From positions 3,577,501 through 3,641,500 of the forward strand of contig NZ_CP033932.1 in the NCBI RefSeq assembly GCF_003815975.1: 64,000 nt of DNA, given 5' to 3'. This DNA comes from Chryseobacterium bernardetii (GTDB taxonomy: Bacteria; Bacteroidota; Bacteroidia; Flavobacteriales; Weeksellaceae). Position numbers and translations under genes: made by a program. This document shows, in pieces, positions 1 through 8,516 of this stretch (position 1 is the stretch's first letter; each line of letters starts with the position of its first letter). The notes under the pieces were generated by a model. The model saw only the letters and a list, made by a program, of their open reading frames with translations. It did no database searches and was not told the DNA's origin.

Positions 1-2
1 TA

Positions 3-1334
3 ATTAAGAACCAACTGACTCCTTACAATATTGAGATCAGGATGGAAACACTGGAGATCCTCATCAATCAGCACATCAACTCTGAGAGCATTGATTTTCA
101 GGGTGAACCATTGAGAGGTTTACAGATTATGGGACTTCTGGAGACACGTCTTCTTAATTTTGAAAATGTGATCCTGTTATCGGTTAATGAAGGAAAACTT
201 CCATTGGGAAATTCCCAGAATACTTATATTCCTTTTGACATCAGAAGGTTTTTTGATCTTCATACTTTCCTGGAAAATGACAGTATTTATGCTTATCATT
301 TTTACAGGCTGATTCAGGATGCAAAGAATGTTCACCTTCTGTATAATGCACTAAGTTCAGGAGTGAATACCGGCGAAAAAAGCCGTTTTATTACCCAGAT
401 TGAAATGGAAAGCTCCCATGAGATTGAACACCTGATTATTGAAAATTCCTCAGAACCCATCATTACAAAACCTATAGAGATTCCCAAGACGCAAACGGTA
501 ATGGAAAGGCTTCAGAAATGGAAGGAAAGAGTATCCGCTTCCCACCTTACCAGTTATCTTTACAACCCCATTGATTTTTACTTATCGAAAATCCTGAATA
601 CTTCGGAATCAGACGAAATTGAAGAAGAATTATCGGTTAAAAATTATGGAAACTTAGTTCATTATTCACTTCAAGAAGTTTATGAAGTGTTAAAAGGTAA
701 GATTTTAAAAGAAAGCGATTTAGAGAAATCAATTAAAGCAATAGATAAATATATAGATATTGCGATTGAGAAGCTGAAACACCAGCCGGAATTCTATGAA
801 AAAGGGATGAATTACATCCACAAAGCCATTGCAAAAAAGGTGATTGCAAATGTCCTTAATCATGACTTGGATCTGATCAGGCAAGGAAATACATTAGAGA
901 TTATTGACATCGAAAGAAGGTTTGAAAATGTGGAGTTTTATCTTGACGGAAAAGATAAAATTTCATTCTTAGGATTTATTGACAGGATTGATAAACTGAA
1001 CGGAACTTTAAGGATTATTGATTATAAAACAGCTAAAATCAAGAACCTGAATGTAAAAATTGATGAGGATAATGTAGAAAAATATTTCCATAACAGTGAC
1101 CGAAAACAGGCATTGCAACTTTGTATTTACCATTATGTGGTGCAGCACCTTCCTGAATTCTGGGGATATCCAATTGAAACAGGTATCTGGAGCTTTGCTG
1201 AAGCTAAAAAGGGAATGGTTCCCCTTGTCTTCGATAAAGGAGATATTGATGATGCCATGAGGTCTGTTAAAAGCCTTATTCTTGAAATCCTGAACCCGGA
1301 TATCAACTTTGTGGAAACTGTAAAGTCTTACTAA
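3..1334 (+). CDS. PD-(D/E)XK nuclease family protein, AddB-like, C-terminal part
   Basis: The reading frame is open from the first bases of the window through the first ATG at 42, so the gene begins upstream and only about 443 codons are seen. The visible part has the nuclease module of RecB/AddB-type proteins: a GNLVH segment that supplies the conserved histidine, then a GFIDRID strand and the IIDYKT motif typical of the PD-(D/E)XK fold, with the following helix rich in Q and L (QALQLCIYHY). Family members in Bacteroidota are large proteins paired with a UvrD/AddA-type helicase and process double-strand DNA ends for recombination. The helicase partner, if adjacent, lies outside the window. 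The assignment to the superfamily is firm; the AddB role is inference from the conserved tail. Confidence 0.8.
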   Translation: MKNQLTPYNIEIRMETLEILINQHINSESIDFQGEPLRGLQIMGLLETRLLNFENVILLSVNEGKLPLGNSQNTYIPFDIRRFFDLHTFLENDSIYAYHFYRLIQDAKNVHLLYNALSSGVNTGEKSRFITQIEMESSHEIEHLIIENSSEPIITKPIEIPKTQTVMERLQKWKERVSASHLTSYLYNPIDFYLSKILNTSESDEIEEELSVKNYGNLVHYSLQEVYEVLKGKILKESDLEKSIKAIDKYIDIAIEKLKHQPEFYEKGMNYIHKAIAKKVIANVLNHDLDLIRQGNTLEIIDIERRFENVEFYLDGKDKISFLGFIDRIDKLNGTLRIIDYKTAKIKNLNVKIDEDNVEKYFHNSDRKQALQLCIYHYVVQHLPEFWGYPIETGIWSFAEAKKGMVPLVFDKGDIDDAMRSVKSLILEILNPDINFVETVKSY

Positions 1335-1713
1335 GTTTACATGTTTTTGACAATCATTCCAGTATACCCTTCTGAAAGATTTTTCTCGGAGATTATACAG
1401 ATCAAGAAGATTCCTTAAATGATATCATTAGTATTTTTTTTGTCAGGGATTTAGCTTCGGATTTTAGGATGAGGGTGTTTCAGAATGACAAACTTAAGAT
1501 AAAGAAATGTTTTGATCTGCATAATTTGCGAGATCTTCGTAAGATCAGAATGAAGAGCAAAATAAATCTTTTTGATATTGAGAAAAATAACTTCTTCATC
1601 GGGAAAGCAGTATAGCTGTGTATTGTTTAGAAATCATTTGATTTTTTGCCTGCTTTTGTGGTATAATTGTATATTTACTGTAAAATTTTCATACACATAA
1701 AACAGGCTGTCTC
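1335..1713. other. Intergenic stretch with a short orphan open frame
   Basis: This 379-base stretch lies between the nuclease and the patatin gene. On the plus strand one frame stays open from 1376 to a TAG at 1613-1615 (79 codons). It has no start near its beginning; the first ATG is at 1469, which would give a 48-residue basic peptide. It matches no family I know and could be a decayed gene or chance. A small perfect inverted repeat (GATCTT/AAGATC) lies at 1532-1546. A near-consensus -7 box (TATATTTA, 1670-1677) sits about 37 bases upstream of the patatin start. Confidence 0.4.
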
Positions 1714-4080
1714 ATGAAAAAATTCCTGATTTTGGGAACTGTCATTTTTTCTCTATTTCTTAAATCCCAACAGATTAACGATTCCCTGAATATCAGATTA
1801 CAAAATGTAACAAAAGATACAAAATTCGGTTTAGCACTCAGCGGGGGCGGAGCTAAAGGGTTTGCTCACATTGGAATTCTGAAAATGATCGATTCCCTTG
1901 GAATTAAGGTAGACTATATCACCGGAACCAGTATGGGCGGTATTTTGGGTGGTTTATATGCAATGGGATATAACGCAGACCAGCTAAAGAAAACCATTTA
2001 TAAAGTGGACTGGAACAGGATTCTGAGCAATAAGATCCCTTACAGCAAGGTTAATATCAGTGAAAAGGATGAGTATGACAAGTATATTCTGGAGTTTCCG
2101 GTTGTTAAAGGGAAACCAACGCTTCCAAGCTCCTATATTGAAGGGCAGTATATGGGAGAAGTTTTAAATACACTGACATTTAACGCGAAACATATCAACG
2201 ATTTCAGCAAATTAAGAATTCCGGTAGAGCTTACTTCCTCAGACATTGAAAACGGAGGCCTGATTATGCAGAAAAAGGGTTCACTGCCTCTGGCCATTCG
2301 GGCTACTTTGGCAATTCCTGCTGCCTTTGCCCCTGTTTATATTGATGGGAAACTGTTGGTGGATGGTGGATTAGACCGGAATTACCCTGCTAATGAAGTT
2401 CGGCAGATGGGAGCAGACTTTGTTATTGGTGGTTATACCGGATTCAGGCTTTTTACAAAAAAAGAAATTGAAAACCCTATGAAAATGATCTACCAGACCC
2501 ATGCCATCCGTTCGGTAGAAGATTTTAAACATCAGAAGGCCTTATCAAACATTCTGGTAGACTTTGTGGATCCTCTGGGAGATATTACTACTAAAGACTT
2601 TGCCAGGTTCAGAAAGATTATTAAAATAGGGGAAATTGAAGCCAGAAGGCATCTTCCTGAATTTGTTGCATTGGCAGAAGCTCAAAAAAAGCTGGGGATC
2701 AAGTACGATCATGAAATGATTGAAGAAGTAAAGCTGCCCACCACAAAATTCACCTTCAGTGAAGAGGACGGAACCCCGCTTACTGATGAAGTTGAAATTG
2801 CAGTCATTAAAAACGAGTTGGGATTAACGGAAGGGAAATATTATGATGTGAAAACTGTTAATGAAGCAATAGACCGGGTTTTTGGGGTGCGTCAATATGA
2901 AAAAGTGTATTATACCTATACCAGAGACGGTGAAGGACTTGTGATGAATATTTTCGTTAAAAAAGCTAAAAAAGGAGCCTTTAAACTGGCTCTTCACTAT
3001 GATACGGAACAATCGGTAGGAATTATTGTGAATTATACTTACAGGAATATTCTGGCTAACAGGTCAAGGTTTTTGGCTACCATTGATATTTCGGAGCGTT
3101 TTAAAGCACGGCTGGCATATCAGCGTTTTTTGGGAAGTGGCGATCATTGGTGGATAGACCTTGAAGCTAAAATGATTCATCTTAAAAGTAATGATTTAAC
3201 CTTCAAGATATTAGGATATGATGATGAGGGTTATACCACAAAGTTTCCGAACCACATGTACAGGAATATTACCGGAAAAGTGGCCTTGAATTATAATATT
3301 AATCCGAATGCTTTTATCTCTTTGGGAACAGAATTCAGTGCTGAAAGAATGTATACTTTGCTGGATAAAGTGGATCAGGCAAAAGTAGATAATTATAGTA
3401 AAAAGCTTTATAATCACAGTAATTTTAATGCATTTCTGAAATTTGAACAGAATAACCTGAATAAAAAATATTTTTCTACCAAAGGGAATCATCTTCAGGT
3501 GAGCTCAAGATTTTATTTCGGTGACCGTTATGAGCTGTATGATCTTCAGGTAGTACAGCCTCAGTTATATCCTATTTTAAATCCTGAAAACCCTGATTAT
3601 TTTTTACCAAAGAATCTGGTGTCATTTACCCTGAATGAAAATTTTGCCTATCCACTGACGAGGCGGCTGGCTGCCAAGGTTAATCTTTTCCTGGGAAGCA
3701 GTTGGGGTTCATATAAAGAAGATACAGTGCCTTACCTTTTCCTGAATCAAAAATATAATTTAGGGGGAAGTGAATACAATTATGATTTGTTAAATCCTGA
3801 GTTCAATGGTCTTCGTCAGAAAGAATTACCTATGAATTCTGTGGCAAAACTGGGGGTGTCCTTTCAGTACAGAATTATGAAAAGGTTATACTTAACGCCT
3901 TCTTTTAGCTATGGGAAAGTAAGCGAAGAGTTTTCTCCTTTCAATGACAGTTTTGAGATGTTTGGTTATGGGATAAATCTTGGGTATGAATCTCTGATTG
4001 GCCCAATCAACCTTAATATTTCAAGAAATAACCAACTTGATTTTTCCAGAATATATTTCAGTATTGGATTTAAGTTTTAA
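1714..4080 (+). CDS. Patatin-like phospholipase with C-terminal outer-membrane barrel
   Basis: A 788-residue exported protein. Residues 1-19 are a signal peptide. Residues about 38-240 are a patatin domain with the oxyanion-hole motif SGGGAKG (43-49), the nucleophile motif GTSMGG (Ser73) and the catalytic DGG motif (Asp217), so the Ser-Asp dyad is intact. Residues about 345-420 resemble a single POTRA-like module (EVEIAVIKNELGLTEGKYYD), and from about 425 to the end the aromatic, alternating pattern ending in FSIGFKF matches a BamA/Omp85-type (bacterial surface antigen) barrel ending in a terminal Phe. This is the layout of PlpD, the type Vd autotransporter of Pseudomonas, in which the lipase is exported across the outer membrane. 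The substrate is probably phospholipid; cellular role is unknown. It appears monocistronic. Confidence 0.88.
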   Translation: MKKFLILGTVIFSLFLKSQQINDSLNIRLQNVTKDTKFGLALSGGGAKGFAHIGILKMIDSLGIKVDYITGTSMGGILGGLYAMGYNADQLKKTIYKVDWNRILSNKIPYSKVNISEKDEYDKYILEFPVVKGKPTLPSSYIEGQYMGEVLNTLTFNAKHINDFSKLRIPVELTSSDIENGGLIMQKKGSLPLAIRATLAIPAAFAPVYIDGKLLVDGGLDRNYPANEVRQMGADFVIGGYTGFRLFTKKEIENPMKMIYQTHAIRSVEDFKHQKALSNILVDFVDPLGDITTKDFARFRKIIKIGEIEARRHLPEFVALAEAQKKLGIKYDHEMIEEVKLPTTKFTFSEEDGTPLTDEVEIAVIKNELGLTEGKYYDVKTVNEAIDRVFGVRQYEKVYYTYTRDGEGLVMNIFVKKAKKGAFKLALHYDTEQSVGIIVNYTYRNILANRSRFLATIDISERFKARLAYQRFLGSGDHWWIDLEAKMIHLKSNDLTFKILGYDDEGYTTKFPNHMYRNITGKVALNYNINPNAFISLGTEFSAERMYTLLDKVDQAKVDNYSKKLYNHSNFNAFLKFEQNNLNKKYFSTKGNHLQVSSRFYFGDRYELYDLQVVQPQLYPILNPENPDYFLPKNLVSFTLNENFAYPLTRRLAAKVNLFLGSSWGSYKEDTVPYLFLNQKYNLGGSEYNYDLLNPEFNGLRQKELPMNSVAKLGVSFQYRIMKRLYLTPSFSYGKVSEEFSPFNDSFEMFGYGINLGYESLIGPINLNISRNNQLDFSRIYFSIGFKF

Positions 4081-4200
4081 GTACTGGAAGAAGCTGGAAG
4101 AGGGAAGTTGTTTTTGACAATAGAAAAACTTTATCTTGTTAAATTACAGGACTTGCAGAAGTCTTTTGTTGAGCAATAACTTCTGGCCTCCTTCTTCCAG
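4081..4200. repeat. Imperfect inverted-repeat intergenic element
   Basis: The ends of this stretch are imperfect inverted copies of each other. The left side reads GGAAGAAGCTGGAAGAGGG (4085-4103), and the complement of the right side (4184-4206) reads GGAAGCTGGAAGAAGGAGG. The middle is AT-rich and non-coding. It looks like a small palindromic interspersed repeat. A possible diverged relative lies at 46062-46190. Only comparison across the genome could show it is a true repeat family. Confidence 0.4.
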
Positions 4201-4210
4201 CTTCCTGACA

Positions 4211-4242
4211 TAAAAATAAAAAGCACTCCATTGCTGGAGTGC
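4211..4242 (-). terminator. Rho-independent terminator of the lipase-like gene
   Basis: An 8-bp stem (GCACTCCA/TGGAGTGC, 4223-4230 and 4235-4242) with a TTGC loop. Read on the minus strand it is followed by a T-rich tract (complement of 4211-4222). It sits 41 bases past the stop of the minus-strand hydrolase gene. Confidence 0.8.
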
Positions 4243-4282
4243 CAAAATTAACTTGAAAATGATATATAAAAAGGATTAGATG

Positions 4283-6244
4283 CTAAAGTTTGACTTTTTT
4301 ATTGATTGTTTTTCCATTGGAAAGAGACATTTGTACTACATATACTCCAGGTTCCATATGGCCTGATTCGAATTGTTGGGATTTTACTGCCTGCTGGTAA
4401 ATCAAAGCCCCGGAAACACTGTATATACTGATGTTTTTAATATCATTATCAGATCTGGCTTTGATCTGTCTGTTCTGCGCAAAAATATCTGTGCTGTTTT
4501 CCAGTTTACTGTTTCCAAGGTTCTTACTGAACTGCAGGTTATAATAGGGGGTAATTATTTCGAATGTGTATTTCTGAGTATCCAGATCCTTAAGGCTGAT
4601 GCCTCCGTTTTCCTCATATTGGTCTTTGGAAACGGTTTTAACCAGATCTTTATTTTCATCAAAAATATGAACTGCTGAAAGCTCATTCTCATCAATTTTT
4701 AATTTTAAAACTGCATTGTTTTCAGATTGTACAATTTCATTTTCAGCGATTTCTTTAGGTGTGATTCTGATGTATGGAAGCATTTTTTCCTTACTGTTTT
4801 CTGATACTTTCAACAGATATACACCATCTTTTAAAGCTGCCAGGCTATGGTCGTTTGCAGATCTGCTGCTTGCTTTTTCTTTATTGAAATCAGCAACTTC
4901 AACCAACTGCATATTTCCAAGATCAGGTTTTATCTGAGATAAAAATAGAGTAGAAGTTTTTGATTCCAGTGAAGGTTCTGTAGACTGTTTCCCAAAAACA
5001 GATCCCAAAGCAGCCCATTGATTAAACAATCCGCCACTTCTTAAGGTATTAAACTTGGCATTAGAAGCAAGAACAAATGGGATAATACCACCTACATGCC
5101 CGATAGGGCCCCAGTAGAAAGAATCGAGTTTATACTTGTTCAGATCCCACCATGCGTAATAACCATGCTGTACATCAATAGTTTTGGAGGTATTTTCCGG
5201 CGGAATGGCAAGATCAACAGTAGAATGGCCTAAAGTCATAGGTGTTTTATTATACCAGTCGTATACGTCTTTAGGCTTCAGACATTGTCTGAATTTATGG
5301 CTAGGGTTGTTGGTGACCTCATTGATGAAATTGGTTGTGAATAGTTTTCTCCATATAAATGGCCCCCATAGTAAACCGCCGTTGTCCTGAACAACATGAT
5401 AGTTATATTGATCAAGATATTCTGCAGAAATAACTTCTGAAATATCATTAGTATACGTTTTATATCCGGTATTGTTGCAACTGTGAAGAACATTGGCAAG
5501 GAATGAGCTGAACGGGTAAATATCCTTTTCTAAAACACCTTTTTTTAAAGTGGTTTCTGACATATCATAAGGGCCGTCACCCATATAAGCGTATTTGAAT
5601 TGCAGGTTACCGGGATTGGAAACATTCAGTCTTTTTAAAGTAGACATGGCTGCGTGCGCTCCCTGAGAATAGCCCGCCAGGAAGTATTCATCATAACGCT
5701 TTACTCCTAATTGGGCTAATACTTTATTGGCTGCAGTAACAAAATCGATAGTAGCTCCTGCTTCAGTAGCATAATCTACATAAGGATGTACACCTTCTCC
5801 GTCTCCCATCCCAACATAGTCAGGAGCCATTAAAATATAACCGTTGAGTACATAAGAAAGTTCCACAACGAATCCGGCTGTTAGAGTCCCTTTGAAATGT
5901 GAAGGAACATTATATCTGCTGTCGGTAGTTCCATGATCTGAAACTACTGTGGAAAGTTTCATGTTAACATTAGGATACATCAAAAGCCCGGTTGCTTTTA
6001 CAAGGACGTTGTTTTCATTTTTGGTGTAATAGGTTATTTTATATCCTTTTAAACCTACATTGAAACCATTCAGGTAGCTTACAAAATCAGGAGCATTTTG
6101 TTTACCAAGATTATTGGCAATGAAATTAACAACTCCCTGCGGTGTTAAATCCAGTTTCAGTTCGGAACTTACTACATCACCTGCCTGTTGAGCGAAGTAA
6201 AATGGAGTGGTGAGTCCTATTAAAAAAGTTGTGATTTTCTTCAT
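4283..6244 (-). CDS. Secreted lipase/peptidase-like alpha/beta hydrolase with T9SS sorting tail
   Basis: A 653-residue protein starting with a signal peptide (MKKITTFLIG..., cleavage near Ala18-Gln19). Residues about 55-400 form an alpha/beta hydrolase related to the secretory lipase and S9-like families, with the nucleophile elbow GYSQG (Ser193) and an upstream APDYVGMGDG segment (140-149). The middle part (about 430-570) is a low-similarity beta-rich linker. The last 75 residues have the pattern of a type A T9SS C-terminal domain: ISIYSVSGALIYQQ, then GVYVVQM and a short basic end KKVKL. The enzyme is therefore predicted to be exported through the Por/T9SS machinery and released or bound at the surface. 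The substrate is unknown: ester or peptide bonds are both possible. Confidence 0.8.
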   Translation of the reverse strand: MKKITTFLIGLTTPFYFAQQAGDVVSSELKLDLTPQGVVNFIANNLGKQNAPDFVSYLNGFNVGLKGYKITYYTKNENNVLVKATGLLMYPNVNMKLSTVVSDHGTTDSRYNVPSHFKGTLTAGFVVELSYVLNGYILMAPDYVGMGDGEGVHPYVDYATEAGATIDFVTAANKVLAQLGVKRYDEYFLAGYSQGAHAAMSTLKRLNVSNPGNLQFKYAYMGDGPYDMSETTLKKGVLEKDIYPFSSFLANVLHSCNNTGYKTYTNDISEVISAEYLDQYNYHVVQDNGGLLWGPFIWRKLFTTNFINEVTNNPSHKFRQCLKPKDVYDWYNKTPMTLGHSTVDLAIPPENTSKTIDVQHGYYAWWDLNKYKLDSFYWGPIGHVGGIIPFVLASNAKFNTLRSGGLFNQWAALGSVFGKQSTEPSLESKTSTLFLSQIKPDLGNMQLVEVADFNKEKASSRSANDHSLAALKDGVYLLKVSENSKEKMLPYIRITPKEIAENEIVQSENNAVLKLKIDENELSAVHIFDENKDLVKTVSKDQYEENGGISLKDLDTQKYTFEIITPYYNLQFSKNLGNSKLENSTDIFAQNRQIKARSDNDIKNISIYSVSGALIYQQAVKSQQFESGHMEPGVYVVQMSLSNGKTINKKVKL

Positions 6245-6349
6245 GTTGTGAATTTTTACTACTGTTAATGTAGTATTTTTATTAATTTCACAAAAACATT
6301 AAGACATTAATAGTTATTCATTGAATATTAAATTCTCTGAAATGTGAGT

Positions 6350-6382
6350 AAAATAAAAGAGTCTGATCCGAAGATCAGACTC
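6350..6382 (-). terminator. Terminator of the acyl-CoA dehydrogenase gene
   Basis: A 10-bp perfect stem (GAGTCTGATC/GATCAGACTC, 6359-6368 and 6373-6382) with a CGAA loop. On the minus strand it runs into TTTTATTTTA. It lies 22 bases past the stop of the gene ending at 6405. Confidence 0.85.
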
Positions 6383-6404
6383 TCAGTTCTATATTTTTCC
6401 TTTT

Positions 6405-7583
6405 TTAGAATGCGTTGATACCTGTAATATCTAAACCGGTGATTAACAAATGAACATCGTGAGTGCCTTCATAAGTAATTACAGATTCCAGATTGGCAGC
6501 GTGTCTCATCATAGGGAATTCTCCCATGATACCCATACCTCCAAGAATCTGTCTTGATTCTCTTGCAATATCGATAGCCATTTTCACGTTGTTACGTTTA
6601 GCCATTGAGATTTGTGCAGGAGTGGCTTTATGAGCATTTTTAAGATTTCCTAACTGAAGACATAATAATTGAGCTTTTGTGATCTCAGTTAAAAATTCAG
6701 CCAGTTTTTTTTGTTGAAGCTGATAAGAACCTATTGGCTTTCCAAACTGCTTTCTTTCTTTAGAATACTGAACAGCTGTACAATAGCAGTCAATAGCTGC
6801 TCCTATTACTCCCCATGAAATTCCATATCTGGCAGAGTTCAGACAAGACAATGGCCCTTTCAGTCCTGTAACTCCGGGAAGTAAATTTTCTTTCGGAACT
6901 TTTACATTGTTGAATACCAATTCTCCTGTTTTAGATGCTCTTAAGCTCCATTTATTGTGTGTTTCCGGAGTCGTGAATCCTTCCATTCCTCTTTCAACAA
7001 TTAACCCCTGTACTTTTCCTTCCTCATTTTTTGCCCATACTACGGCAATATCGCAAAGTGGAGAGTTGGTAATCCACATTTTAGCGCCATTCAAAAGATA
7101 ATGGTCTCCCATATCTTTAAAATAAGTTTCCATAGAACCAGGATCTGAACCATGGTTAGGCTCCGTTAATCCAAAAGAACCGATCATTTCTCCAGCAGCC
7201 AGTTTGGGAAGGTATTTCTTTTTCTGTTCCTCGGAACCGAATTCATTAATAGGAAACATTACCAAAGAGCTTTGTACTGAAGCGGCAGAACGCACTGCAG
7301 AATCTCCTCTTTCCAACTCCTGCATGATAAGACCATAAGAAATCTGGTCTAATCCGGAACCTCCATACTCAACCGGGATATACGGACCTAATGCTCCGAT
7401 TTTCCCTAATTCTCTCATCAGGCCAGGAAGGTCAGTATGATTTTGCGCTGCCTGGTCTATCTGCGGCATTACAAAACTTTCAACCCAGTCTCTGATAGAT
7501 TGGCGGATCAGTTTGTGTTCTTCAGTAAGTAAAGCATCAATTCCATAATAATCAGGGATGCTTGTAAGAGGATAATATGACAT
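6405..7583 (-). CDS. Acyl-CoA dehydrogenase, glutaryl-CoA dehydrogenase-like
   Basis: A 392-residue cytoplasmic flavoprotein of the usual acyl-CoA dehydrogenase length. It has the FAD-binding signatures FGLTEPNHGSDPG and WITNSP and the C-terminal signature ITYEGTHDVH. Glu372 in TYEGTH is in the position of the catalytic base of glutaryl-CoA dehydrogenase (Glu370 in the human enzyme), and the ending ITGLDITGINAF matches that subfamily better than short- or medium-chain enzymes. The likely reaction is oxidative decarboxylation of glutaryl-CoA to crotonyl-CoA in lysine and tryptophan catabolism, using an electron-transfer flavoprotein encoded elsewhere. It stands alone, with its own terminator. 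The subfamily assignment is good; the substrate is inferred. Confidence 0.85.
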   Translation of the reverse strand: MSYYPLTSIPDYYGIDALLTEEHKLIRQSIRDWVESFVMPQIDQAAQNHTDLPGLMRELGKIGALGPYIPVEYGGSGLDQISYGLIMQELERGDSAVRSAASVQSSLVMFPINEFGSEEQKKKYLPKLAAGEMIGSFGLTEPNHGSDPGSMETYFKDMGDHYLLNGAKMWITNSPLCDIAVVWAKNEEGKVQGLIVERGMEGFTTPETHNKWSLRASKTGELVFNNVKVPKENLLPGVTGLKGPLSCLNSARYGISWGVIGAAIDCYCTAVQYSKERKQFGKPIGSYQLQQKKLAEFLTEITKAQLLCLQLGNLKNAHKATPAQISMAKRNNVKMAIDIARESRQILGGMGIMGEFPMMRHAANLESVITYEGTHDVHLLITGLDITGINAF

Positions 7584-7711
7584 GATTTTTTGATTTTGTT
7601 AAAAATAACATTTTTCGTGGTGTCTGAGAAATTTTTTTGAAAACTTATCTAAATGCTGGTTTTCAAACAGATAATATGTTTTTTTCCTGTTTTAGGGATA
7701 AAATCCGTATT

Positions 7712-8500
7712 TTAAACCTCCTCATCATTGGAGATAGGATACTGATTAGTGGCATTATGTACTTTGGTCTTGAATGTATACAGGTAAGGAGCTTTGTTGG
7801 CAGAACCATCATATAGTTTTTCCAGCCTGTCAAGGATATTGAGGCTTAAAATTTTTCGCTGGAAATTATTTCTCCTGAATTTCTGTCCTAAAATAGTTTC
7901 ATAAAGCGCCTGAAGATCCTTCATTGTAAATTTTTCAGGAAGAAGATTGCTGGCTGCAACTTCAGTATTGATATTCATTCTCAGGTACTCCAGTCCGGTT
8001 TCTATAATTCTGTCATGGTCGAATGCCATTTTGGGAAGATTATTTACTTCAAACCATTCGCAGCTTTCATTAAAGGCATCCGGAAAAGTATTTGTCAGTG
8101 AAAAATCAATAAGGCTGCAATAGCCTACTGTAATAAACCTTTGGAAGATCCAGTGGTCTTCCGGCACTTCAATTCCTTTATTTCTAAGCAGGATCTGGTG
8201 AACATTATTTTCCGTACGGTCAATTCTTCCGAATGTATGGAATTGTTTTAAGAACAGATCCTTAAGATGCGTCCGCTCATACAAGACCCTTTCTGCAGCT
8301 TCCCGCAGGTCTTCATCATTAAAAACAAAACCACCCGGAAGTGACCATAGATCCAGATCATGGTATTTTAATAACAGTACTTTCAGGATATTATTATGAA
8401 AGCCGAATATTGTGCAGTCTACAGAAATATGAGAAACAAAATCCTTTGTATCGATCAGTTCCTGAAGTGTTTGTTTACTTTTTGTGTCTTTGATTTTCAT
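7712..8500 (-). CDS. NrtR-type transcriptional regulator with degenerate Nudix domain
   Basis: A 262-residue protein. Residues about 22-160 are a Nudix fold; residues about 165-245 match the winged-helix DNA-binding part (ALYETILGQKFRRNNFQRK) of the NrtR family, whose Bacteroidota members such as AraR control sugar-use genes by binding a metabolite in the Nudix pocket. The Nudix box (GX5EX7REUXEEXGU) keeps Gly57, Glu63, Arg71 and Glu75, but the metal-binding positions read Val72 and Arg76 and the late Gly is His78, so hydrolase activity is unlikely. It lies 16 bases downstream of the MFS transporter gene in the same direction, probably one operon, and opposite the SusC operon. I infer that it regulates this locus in response to a sugar or sugar derivative. 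Confidence 0.82.
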   Translation of the reverse strand: MKIKDTKSKQTLQELIDTKDFVSHISVDCTIFGFHNNILKVLLLKYHDLDLWSLPGGFVFNDEDLREAAERVLYERTHLKDLFLKQFHTFGRIDRTENNVHQILLRNKGIEVPEDHWIFQRFITVGYCSLIDFSLTNTFPDAFNESCEWFEVNNLPKMAFDHDRIIETGLEYLRMNINTEVAASNLLPEKFTMKDLQALYETILGQKFRRNNFQRKILSLNILDRLEKLYDGSANKAPYLYTFKTKVHNATNQYPISNDEEV

Positions 8501-8516
8501 GGATGTAAAAATAAAA

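Noticed and set aside
1..1334. Broken or truncated nuclease gene
   Set aside because: The frame is open up to the window edge, so the missing N-terminal part is simply outside the window.
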